Source of the DNA: JADFMN01 sp964529975
GTDB taxonomy: Bacteria > Armatimonadota > Fimbriimonadia > Fimbriimonadales > Fimbriimonadaceae
Assembly: GCA_964529975.1 (NCBI GenBank)
Contig: CAZGXW010000034.1
Coordinates: 1 to 28,389 of the forward strand
DNA: 28,389 bases
Direction of reading: 5' to 3'
Below are positions 22,380-28,389 of this stretch, in pieces (the stretch's first letter is position 1; the number at the start of each line of letters is the position of its first letter). The notes beneath the pieces were generated by a model. It saw nothing but the letters and a program-made list of their open reading frames with translations, did no database searches and was not told the origin of the DNA. The position numbers and the translations under genes were made by a program.

Positions 22380-22931
22380 ATGCCCCTGCGAACAAAGACT
22401 ATTCGCTTTGACTTTGAGGACCTTGTGCGCGCGCACAGGGTCATCATGTCCCCGATCCTTGCATACCAGCGCCGGGTCTTCGGCACGTTTGCAGTCATTC
22501 TTTCGGTGATCGTCGTTCTTGGGTATGTGCGGTACGGATTGCCATTGACTTATCGAGAAGGAATGATGCTCGTATATGGAGGCATGGCTGTCGCAGCACT
22601 GTACTGTCTTGCACAGGTTGCAGGAACATATTCGTCTCGGTTACTTCGAAGGCAACTTAACTCGAGAGAGATGCAGAAATACCGCGAGAAGGGCTTCTAT
22701 CTTGAAATCGAGGGCGGCGCGCTGCGAATCGTGCGCGAAACTGGCGAGTCGACGCTTCAACTCGACGAGATGACCAAGTTTGCTCTGCCAGGCGGCACCG
22801 TCTGCCTGTTCCATCCGGGCTACAACTCGTTCGTGCTTGTAGGGAGAGAGCACTTTGCAGAAGAAGGTGAGTGGCAGCAGTTTCAGTCGCTTTTGGAGCA
22901 CACGCCCACGCTTGGGCGGCGAAAACTCTGA
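22380..22931 (+). CDS. YcxB-like membrane protein
   Basis: The 183-aa protein has a basic N-terminus, two membrane helices (about residues 36-54 and 64-83) and a cytosolic C-terminal domain. This layout and the C-terminal pattern resemble YcxB-like proteins: GFYLEIEGGALRIVRETGESTLQLDEMTKF, then CLFHPGYNSFVLVGREHF (shortened). Their function is unknown. Base composition is a little more AT-rich than in the neighbouring genes. It follows the dehydratase but has its own -10 box and no Shine-Dalgarno. It converges on the initiator tRNA gene, 18 bases away. Confidence 0.75.
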   Translation: MPLRTKTIRFDFEDLVRAHRVIMSPILAYQRRVFGTFAVILSVIVVLGYVRYGLPLTYREGMMLVYGGMAVAALYCLAQVAGTYSSRLLRRQLNSREMQKYREKGFYLEIEGGALRIVRETGESTLQLDEMTKFALPGGTVCLFHPGYNSFVLVGREHFAEEGEWQQFQSLLEHTPTLGRRKL

Positions 22932-22949
22932 TTCTGGGAGCAGTCGATT

Positions 22950-23027
<78 letters not shown>

Positions 23028-23032
23028 GGAGG

Positions 23033-23061
23033 ATTATGCACTTTTGGGCAAGGGCTTGCAA
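23033..23061 (-). promoter_or_regulatory. Promoter of the initiator tRNA
   Basis: On the minus strand TTGCAA (23056-23061) and CATAAT (23033-23038) are separated by 17 bases. The -10 box ends 6 bases before the mature 5' end, so the primary transcript would have almost no leader. Confidence 0.7.
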
Positions 23062-23068
23062 GGTGGGC

Positions 23069-23428
23069 CTAGCGGCCGCGGTTCTTGAACATCGAGGCCA
23101 GTTTCAGCACGGCCGCCACCCCAAGCACCAAAGGCGCGTACCGCTCCACCGTGGCAAAGGCCGAACCCGCGATGTCGTCCACGGTCCGTGCGACGCCCGA
23201 GGCGCGCGCCCCGACTTCTGTGGTCACCTGCTCGACCTGTTTGCTGACCGACTCCACACGGTTCGCGATCGACTGCACGCGCTCGCTGACCGCCGATATC
23301 CCCTTCTTGACTTCGATCAGGAGCGCGATGAGGAACAGCCCCACCACGATCATCACGAGGCAGAGCAACAGCACGACAATCGCCGCGCCGCCCGTGACCT
23401 GATACCACCAAACAGGGACTTCGCCCAC
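23069..23428 (-). CDS. DUF948-like membrane protein
   Basis: The 119-aa protein has one long membrane segment (about residues 14-38). A heptad-like amphipathic region follows (about 40-80: VKKGISAVSERVQSIANRVESVSKQVEQV, in part), then a second, weaker hydrophobic stretch near the C-terminus (YAPLVLGVAAVLKLASMF). The layout matches DUF948 or general-stress YtxH-like proteins of unknown function. GTG 23428 follows the stop of the upstream large gene with no gap (TAAGTG), so translation is coupled. It is the last gene of the minus-strand sigma operon. The tRNA gene just downstream has its own promoter. Confidence 0.8.
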   Translation of the reverse strand: MGEVPVWWYQVTGGAAIVVLLLCLVMIVVGLFLIALLIEVKKGISAVSERVQSIANRVESVSKQVEQVTTEVGARASGVARTVDDIAGSAFATVERYAPLVLGVAAVLKLASMFKNRGR

Positions 23429-26008
23429 TTACGGTACGTTACCCTTGATGGAGATTGTCTGTCGAGCCGGGAGCGTGACCGGAAGCACAGCCGTGCCGCC
23501 CTCCGCCGCGTAACTCTTGCCGCCGAGCGACACAGAGCCTCCCCACAGGCCGCTCACGGTCAGTTCCGCCTTCACGTCCTTGTCGCCCGGGTTCTGGACC
23601 TCGGCCTCGAACCACCGCTTTTGCCGGTCGAGGCGCAGTTCGACGAACCGACCGAACGAGAGCGAGAACGTCGCCGCGATCTGCCGCAAGACGATCTTGC
23701 GCCCGACCCCCTCCCACGGCCTCACGACGTACGCGTCGTCGTGCGTCTCGAAATGGCAACCAAACGCGTAAGTTCCCAGTTTGCCGTTGGGCAAGACGTA
23801 CGAAGCGACTTCGCGCAGATAGTGGAACAGCCCGTGCCCGCTGCCGCCTGTGTACGCGTTGAAACCGGCATGGCGCGAGGAGAGGTCGGGGCAGTAACAC
23901 ATCGACGCCGCGCCGTCCGTGCGCACCAGCGCCCAGGGGCCAAGCATCCCGCCGAAGGCCATGCGCATGTACGCCTCCGGGATCGCCAGATAGTCGCGGT
24001 CCAAAAGACCGAAGAAGATGAGCGAGTTGGGGATGGTCGTGTGCGCGAGGCACGTCTCGCCGCGGTCTGCCATCGCCCGGCTGGGGGTCGAGTCTGCGCC
24101 GTCCCAGTTGCGCTTGTCGCTGCCGTACCACCACCATGACGGCGCCAAGGACCTGGTCGCAAAGGCGCACCTCACCGTGCGCTCCAGATGCGCGTCGTCG
24201 TCGAGGTACTTCGCGGCGGAGAAGACCTCCTCCAGGCCGCTCGTGTCCAGCACCGACTCGCCCGCGAACGGGTACTCGTTGTCCGTGAGTTCGGTCGCCT
24301 TTTCGGTGACGAACGCCTGCAGAACGTCGGCCTCGTCGACCATCCCCTCCTTGCGCAGGTCGTCGAGCAGGGAATAAATGCGCGCAAACCCGAGCACGCC
24401 GACGGTGCGCACGTAGTGCCGCCAGCCGAACCGGAACATCGCCATCGCCGTCGCGTGCGCGCGCACGAGGTACGCGCGCGGCTTTTGCTCCGTCTCGCCG
24501 TAGGTCGAGGCGATCCGATAAAGGGAGTGGTACAGGTTGACCACGTGGGGGTAGCAAAGCGGCCTGCCGAAGTACGTGCCGAGCGTGAGATCTTCCTGCA
24601 GCGCGCTGGCGACGGAATGGTCGCCGGGGTTCTGCACGCGTTGCAACAAGAAGTTCGACACGTACCGGTCGAGCACACCGATCTGCGCCCTGTCGGGGAA
24701 CACCGTGTTCTTCTCCGCCAGGAAGAGCGCGTCGCCGAGCGAACACTCGATCCCCGCGCTCTCTTCAAAATCGTCTGGCTCGATCACCTGCTGCCCGGTC
24801 GCGATGTTCGTCATCACGATCGCGCCTTGTAGCGGGCCGGGCTCCGTCACCACCTGGTTCTCGCAAATATACGAAGCGCGAGCCTCGATCAATTGCGAGA
24901 TCGGCTCGGTGAACATCAGATGCGTGTGGCACGGACGCCCCTTGGCATCGCGGAACGAGACGCGCAGCGGGCCAGGCGAAGACGGGCGCACGAAGCAGAA
25001 GCCGCCCTGCTCGTCGCTGTCGGTCTCGCTCGCGGTCTCGCGCGAGAAGTAGAACTCCGACGGCGACGCCCCGCTCACCTCGATAGCGATGCCCACGTCG
25101 CGCGGCGACACCGCGCCGGGCAACAGCCGGATCGAAGGCCGCTCGCACGCCACGAGCGTCTGGTGCACGCCCTCCTGCTTGTCGCTTTCGCACGGCACGA
25201 ACCGCGTCTGCACGGTGCGCGAGTCGCCCGGCTCCAAGATCAGCGCCGTGTGCTCGTTGCTCCATCCCTCGATGCGCTCGCGTTCGATCGTCGCGCGAGA
25301 AAAGACGTACACCACCGGGATGCCCTCCCACTGGTACGGCGTGTTCAGCGATGCCGCAACGTGGTTGGTGAACTCCCAAGACGTGTCGTCGCCAGGGAAC
25401 ACCAAGAGCCCCGGCGTCATCGCCGTCATCCTCTGCGCGAAGACCCACGACGCGCCGCCCCCGACGAACTTGTGGATGTACACGCGCGAGTTCCATAGCC
25501 GCGCGAGTTGCTCATCGGTCCACCCGAACCCGTCGTACAGGTTGTTGAACGCGAGAGGAAAGCCGAGTTCGCCGATCTCGATCGACCGCCGTCCGCGGTT
25601 CTCGATCTTCACGTCCCAGCACACCTGCGGCAGTGCGCCGCCGACCTCGTAGAACCGCCCCGTCACGCGAAGGTCGTCGATCAGAGGGAAGTCGTACTCG
25701 AAGAAAACGGCGTTGGGGTCGTAGTCCTCGTCGTCCCTGCTTTGCGGGGTGCGCGCGCGCGTGTTGCGGCTGACCATCCAAGGGCCCTCGGGGTCGGTGC
25801 GCACGCCGAGCAGGATCGTGCCGGGGGCGTAGTCGTCGCTGGTCTCCTCGCCAAAGGGCACGGGCGGGAGCACGAACTGGAAGTCCTCGCCCTCGTCCGG
25901 CAGCGCGGGGTCGCTCGCCCACAGTTGCGCGATGCGCCCCCCAGGGCCGAACTCCAGCGAGATCAGGCTTCCGGTCAACTCCGGCCGTTCGTCGTGAAAC
26001 GGGTCCAA
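23429..26008 (-). CDS. Large DUF5695-like protein, possible carbohydrate-active enzyme
   Basis: The product has about 859 aa. The N-terminal half is beta-rich (SIEIGELGFPLAFNNLYDGFGW, WVFAQRMTAMTPGLLVFPGDDTSWE). The C-terminal half is helical and aromatic-rich (SLAPSWWWYGSDKRNWDG, AYTGGSGHGLFHYLREVASYVLPNG), and a final beta domain reads VELRLDRQKRWFEAEVQNPG. This resembles DUF5695 and the six-hairpin (alpha/alpha)6 glycoside hydrolases; I recalled this and could not search for it. No signal peptide is seen. The start is uncertain: TTG 26008 is the first reasonable codon after the upstream gene ends at 26062, but no Shine-Dalgarno precedes it. CTG 26056 is another option. The longer open frame (to 26254) overlaps the upstream gene and looks like a shadow. 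A palindromic repeat lies at the 5' end. Confidence 0.7.
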   Translation of the reverse strand: MDPFHDERPELTGSLISLEFGPGGRIAQLWASDPALPDEGEDFQFVLPPVPFGEETSDDYAPGTILLGVRTDPEGPWMVSRNTRARTPQSRDDEDYDPNAVFFEYDFPLIDDLRVTGRFYEVGGALPQVCWDVKIENRGRRSIEIGELGFPLAFNNLYDGFGWTDEQLARLWNSRVYIHKFVGGGASWVFAQRMTAMTPGLLVFPGDDTSWEFTNHVAASLNTPYQWEGIPVVYVFSRATIERERIEGWSNEHTALILEPGDSRTVQTRFVPCESDKQEGVHQTLVACERPSIRLLPGAVSPRDVGIAIEVSGASPSEFYFSRETASETDSDEQGGFCFVRPSSPGPLRVSFRDAKGRPCHTHLMFTEPISQLIEARASYICENQVVTEPGPLQGAIVMTNIATGQQVIEPDDFEESAGIECSLGDALFLAEKNTVFPDRAQIGVLDRYVSNFLLQRVQNPGDHSVASALQEDLTLGTYFGRPLCYPHVVNLYHSLYRIASTYGETEQKPRAYLVRAHATAMAMFRFGWRHYVRTVGVLGFARIYSLLDDLRKEGMVDEADVLQAFVTEKATELTDNEYPFAGESVLDTSGLEEVFSAAKYLDDDAHLERTVRCAFATRSLAPSWWWYGSDKRNWDGADSTPSRAMADRGETCLAHTTIPNSLIFFGLLDRDYLAIPEAYMRMAFGGMLGPWALVRTDGAASMCYCPDLSSRHAGFNAYTGGSGHGLFHYLREVASYVLPNGKLGTYAFGCHFETHDDAYVVRPWEGVGRKIVLRQIAATFSLSFGRFVELRLDRQKRWFEAEVQNPGDKDVKAELTVSGLWGGSVSLGGKSYAAEGGTAVLPVTLPARQTISIKGNVP

Positions 26009-26022
26009 GAGCGGCAGGATAC

Positions 26023-26050
26023 CGGGGGAGGGCCGGTCGTCCCGGCCCTC
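26023..26050 (-). repeat. Palindromic repeat at the 5' end of the large DUF5695-like gene
   Basis: GAGGGCCGG (26028-26036) and CCGGCCCTC (26042-26050) form a perfect 9-bp inverted repeat with a 5-base loop. On the minus strand it shares AGGGCCGGGA and CCCTCCCCC with the repeat inside the DUF1800 gene, in the same order. No U-tract follows, so it is not a standard terminator, but the hairpin lies exactly between two operon genes and may affect translation or mRNA stability. Confidence 0.6.
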
Positions 26051-26061
26051 ACTCAGGTTGC

Positions 26062-27342
26062 TTACTCTCCGCCGCTCTTGGTCGGTGCGCCTTGCTCGCT
26101 CTTCTTGATCCAGAACGGCACGTTCTCCGGCGCGAGGAGTTGGAGGACGCTGCCCGTCTTGATGACAGGGACGTTGAGGAACGTGACCGAATAGTCCATG
26201 CCGTTGCGTTCGATCGGCAGGGTGACGCGGCCGATCGTCTTGACGTCGACCCATTCCTTCTTCAACCGCAGGCCGACGATGCCGACCTTGCGGTCCTTGT
26301 ACGGCACGGGGTGCTTCTTCAGGACTTGGTCGGTGAGCGAGGTCGGCATGAGGTCGATCGCGGGCGCCTCTGAGTCCTGCATCTCCTTGTCGACGACCGC
26401 GCTGCGATCGAACACGAAGGAGAGCCCGTCGGTGTCGGAGTACACGAACACGAGGTTGCCCTGGTGGTCCACGATCGCGGCGTGCAGTTGCACGTTCCCG
26501 AACAGGTGCTCGGCGGTCGCGACCGGCGACGTGAAACCGTCGAGTATCTCGTTGCGCTGCGCGTCGATGTCGTACGTGTCGGGCACGGTCACGAACTCAA
26601 GGAGCGAGAGGTCTCTCACCTTGTAGTCGAACACGATCGTTCGCTCGCGCTCGCCTTGGATTTGTGCCTGCACGACCAGCGGCCTAAGCGTGCCCGGCTC
26701 CACGTCGAAGACGATGTGCGCCAGGCGCGAAGGCTCGATTCTCACGTCGAAGGCGACGCGCTCGAGCACGAGCCCAGCCTTCAGTTCGATCGTGTCTCCG
26801 ACCAGCAACTCGATGTCGCTCGCCTTTACCTTGCTGCGCACGACCGTGTTCTGCTTCGCATTCCTGAGCCAATCGCGCAGGACGAACGTCTTGCTGGTCC
26901 AGTCGGGCTTTGGCGCGTCTTGGACCGTCGCGTAGCCATCGTGCACGGTCGTGAGCCGATTGGCCCTCCAGGTCTGCGTCGCGACGTCCTTCTCTTCGAG
27001 CACGGCCTGCTCGCCGTCGACGACGATCTGCATCTGCAGTTCGTATTCGCCTCCGTTCGTTGCGACGAAGTGGGTCTCTTGCCTTGGCGGGAGTTGTTGG
27101 AGCGCCCTTTCGATCGCTTTGAGGTCGGCGGCAGCGCTTTCGCGCGGCGCGAACGAGACGACTGCGATGGCCGCAAGCGCCAGCGAGGCGGCGGCGGTCG
27201 CCACGTATCGTCGTTGCGTCTTTGGCTTAACACCAAGCATCGCTCGCATGATTCTCTGCGTGTTTAGCGACGGTGCGCGCTCGGCGCGCAGCGCGTCGAC
27301 GCCTTGCTCAATCAGTCTGTCGGCATTCTTCCGTTCTTGCAT
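26062..27342 (-). CDS. Putative anti-sigma factor or sigma-linked membrane sensor
   Basis: The 426-aa protein overlaps the ECF sigma gene upstream by 35 bases. Residues 1-44 form a short cytosolic helical part (ADRLIEQGVDALRAERAPSLNTQRIMRAML) that could bind sigma. One membrane helix follows (about 46-64). Residues 70-426 are extracytoplasmic and beta-rich; the first part (LKAIERALQQLPPRQETHFVATNGG, YELQMQIVVDGEQAVLEE) resembles LolA/RseB-like lipoprotein-sorting folds. AGGAG lies about 10 bases before ATG 27342. The anti-sigma role comes from position and layout only. The 3' end is close to the large DUF5695-like gene. Confidence 0.7.
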   Translation of the reverse strand: MQERKNADRLIEQGVDALRAERAPSLNTQRIMRAMLGVKPKTQRRYVATAAASLALAAIAVVSFAPRESAAADLKAIERALQQLPPRQETHFVATNGGEYELQMQIVVDGEQAVLEEKDVATQTWRANRLTTVHDGYATVQDAPKPDWTSKTFVLRDWLRNAKQNTVVRSKVKASDIELLVGDTIELKAGLVLERVAFDVRIEPSRLAHIVFDVEPGTLRPLVVQAQIQGERERTIVFDYKVRDLSLLEFVTVPDTYDIDAQRNEILDGFTSPVATAEHLFGNVQLHAAIVDHQGNLVFVYSDTDGLSFVFDRSAVVDKEMQDSEAPAIDLMPTSLTDQVLKKHPVPYKDRKVGIVGLRLKKEWVDVKTIGRVTLPIERNGMDYSVTFLNVPVIKTGSVLQLLAPENVPFWIKKSEQGAPTKSGGE

Positions 27343-27895
27343 TGTTTTGGGTCTCCTGTGATGGATCGAGGAGCGAACGGAGCCGCCTGCGCGCTTGCGA
27401 TAGGTGGCTTTTCACGGTCCCTTCTGGAATCGCCATGGCCTGTGCGACCTCGGCGACGCTCAGTTGCTGCACTTCGAAGAGTTGAAACGCGATGCGATAT
27501 CGGTCGGGGATTCGGTCGAGCGCGTCGAGCAGCACGATGCCGTCTTCGAGCCGACCGATGCGGTCCTTCGCCTGTTCGTCGCCGTCGAGCGGCAACGTCA
27601 GGCGGAACCGACGCTTCCAACCGTACACCTCGCGGATCGCGATCTTGTGCAGGAACGTGCGCAGGCCGCTCTCTCCGCGGAAGTTCGCCATCGCCTTGCA
27701 CGCGGACACAAAGGTCTGTTGTGCGAGGTCTTCGGCGTCTTCGCGCCCGATGCGCGACTGGGAGATGAATCGGTAGACGTCCGCGTAGTGCGCGTCCATC
27801 AACGTCCTCACCGCTGCTTCGTCGCCATCGGCGATGGCCTTTGCCAGTTCGAGGTCTTTCAAACCACCAAGTCTCCGTTCGCTTCCCAGTGACAT
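27308..27895 (-). CDS. ECF-type RNA polymerase sigma factor
   Basis: The 195-aa product has region 2 (GREDAEDLAQQTFVSACKAMANF, LRTFLHKIAIREVY) and region 4 (IPDRYRIAFQLFEVQQLSVAEVA, AIPEGTVKSHLSQARRRLRSLL). It heads a four-gene minus-strand operon with its membrane partner, the large DUF5695-like protein and the DUF948-like protein. The frame is open to 28162 but the upstream part is a shadow of the divergent gene; ATG 27895 gives the normal N-terminus. No Shine-Dalgarno is seen. A TATACT box at 27976-27981 (minus strand) would give a leader of about 70 bases and overlaps the divergent promoter. Confidence 0.95.
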   Translation of the reverse strand: MSLGSERRLGGLKDLELAKAIADGDEAAVRTLMDAHYADVYRFISQSRIGREDAEDLAQQTFVSACKAMANFRGESGLRTFLHKIAIREVYGWKRRFRLTLPLDGDEQAKDRIGRLEDGIVLLDALDRIPDRYRIAFQLFEVQQLSVAEVAQAMAIPEGTVKSHLSQARRRLRSLLDPSQETQNNARTEECRQTD

Positions 27896-27974
27896 AGAGG
27901 AGGGAAGGCGTTGCTTGGTTGAGCATGGAGCACGGAAGGCGATAGTTCTAGAGTACTTGACGGCCCTTGGTACG

Positions 27975-27981
27975 TAGTATA
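27975..27981. promoter_or_regulatory. Overlapping divergent -10 boxes of the GH4-like gene and the ECF sigma operon
   Basis: TAGTAT (27975-27980, plus) is 6 bases before ATG 27987. TATACT (27976-27981, minus) points towards the sigma gene. The two boxes overlap almost fully, as at lepB. Confidence 0.5.
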
Positions 27982-27986
27982 GGTAT

Positions 27987-28389
27987 ATGCGGCGACGGGC
28001 GGTGACGATCGTGGGGGCGGGCTCCTTGCGCTGTGCGCCCCCCGTGCTGGCCTCGATCGCGGCGAAGCGGTTCGAGCGGCCGCTGGAGGTTCGCCTTTTC
28101 GACGCCAACGGCGAGCGGCTGGACCTGATGGCGCGCCTCGCTCTGCGGCTTTTCGAGATCACGAACTCTGCGCACGACGTCCTGCGACGGCCCGTGCTCG
28201 AGGAGGCGTTGTTCGAGAGCGACGCGGTGGTCGTGTGCCTTTACGAGGACTGCGCGAAGCGCATGACGGGGAAGACGGCGGCGCGCTTCCTCTTGCCGTC
28301 GGACCCTGTGGATCCGACGACCCGCGCGGAGTTGAACAGGGGCGACATCAATCGCCCGACGCCTTTCGACGAACTCTCGCCGATGACCC
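27987..28389 (+). CDS. N-terminus of a glycoside hydrolase family 4-like NAD-dependent enzyme (partial)
   Basis: The open frame starts at ATG 27987 and runs off the right edge with 134 residues visible. It begins RRRAVTIVGAGSLRCAPPVLASIA, a Rossmann NAD-binding motif in the style of GH4 enzymes (6-phospho-glucosidases, alpha-glucosidases, galacturonidases), where GAGS and a following P-x-V/L are typical. LEVRLFDANGERLDLMARL supplies the acidic residue after strand 2, and DAVVVCLYED the next strand. The metal-binding Cys-Asn-x-Pro motif would lie beyond the window. Another NAD-dependent dehydrogenase fold cannot be excluded. It lies 6 bases after a TAGTAT box. It is divergent from the sigma operon that includes a possible carbohydrate enzyme. 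Confidence 0.75.
   Translation, partial: MRRRAVTIVGAGSLRCAPPVLASIAAKRFERPLEVRLFDANGERLDLMARLALRLFEITNSAHDVLRRPVLEEALFESDAVVVCLYEDCAKRMTGKTAARFLLPSDPVDPTTRAELNRGDINRPTPFDELSPMT

Noticed and set aside
22908..22923. CGCCCA/TGGGCG hairpin near the initiator tRNA 3' end as a terminator
   Set aside because: Only 6 bp, inside the YcxB-like coding region and without a following U-tract.
23036..24139. 367-aa plus-strand open frame opposite the tRNA, DUF948-like and large genes
   Set aside because: It overlaps a tRNA gene and its promoter and is antisense to an operon.
27896..28162. N-terminal extension of the last sigma factor
   Set aside because: Basic, low-complexity residues antisense to the GH4-like gene; sigma region 2 starts normally from ATG 27895.

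Overview
The window is a GC-rich chromosomal stretch of a free-living bacterium. Short one-domain prepilins, a PilX-like protein with a DUF4900-type body, a DUF1800/DUF1501 pair, several ECF sigma factors and many leader-less genes fit Armatimonadota (Fimbriimonadia-like) best. That placement is an inference from gene content, not a measured one. I see no phage, transposase, CRISPR array or plasmid gene. There is one assembly gap of 100 N (14171-14270).

Layout. 1-3.9 kb: start of an exported protein (minus), YgfZ, a TMEM14-type membrane protein, PurF, then a minus-strand lepB-Nudix pair. 3.9-7.5 kb: DUF4446 protein, ECF sigma factor and its membrane-anchored partner in one plus-strand operon; a convergent unknown membrane-anchored protein; a second, apparently solitary ECF sigma factor with its own terminator. 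7.6-9.5 kb: Mrp/ApbC P-loop iron-sulfur carrier facing an exported M48 metalloprotease. 9.6-12.7 kb: type IV pilus/pseudopilus subunits, namely a major pilin-like gene with its own terminator, then a three-gene minor-pilin operon (PilV/GspI-, PilW/GspJ- and PilX/GspK-like). 12.8-15.3 kb: a small unknown protein, trpB (cut by the gap) and asd. 15.3-18.6 kb (minus): small membrane protein, DUF1800 and DUF1501 proteins in a tight operon; the DUF1800 gene carries an in-frame palindromic repeat. 18.7-22.9 kb: a double-domain HxlR-type regulator divergent from a VOC protein, rpmB, a class I aminotransferase divergent from a threonine/serine dehydratase, and a YcxB-like membrane protein. 22.9-28.4 kb: initiator tRNA, then a minus-strand operon running ECF sigma - anti-sigma-like protein - large DUF5695-like protein - DUF948-like protein, divergent from the N-terminus of a GH4-like NAD-dependent enzyme that runs off the end.

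How it works together. Two of the three ECF sigma factors sit directly upstream of a single-pass membrane partner, the layout of envelope-signal transduction modules. The last of these seems to be dedicated to a large carbohydrate-enzyme-like protein. The promoter pattern is the most general signal. First genes of transcription units often have a TANNNT-type -10 box 5-7 bases before the start codon and no Shine-Dalgarno, so their mRNAs should be leaderless. Most internal operon genes, and the pilin genes, have a purine-rich ribosome binding site or are translationally coupled. No single unambiguous new system stands out. The best candidates for new biology are the sigma/anti-sigma/DUF5695-like/DUF948-like operon, the fused HxlR pseudo-dimer, and the dispersed repeat seen once inside a coding region and once at the 5' end of another gene.
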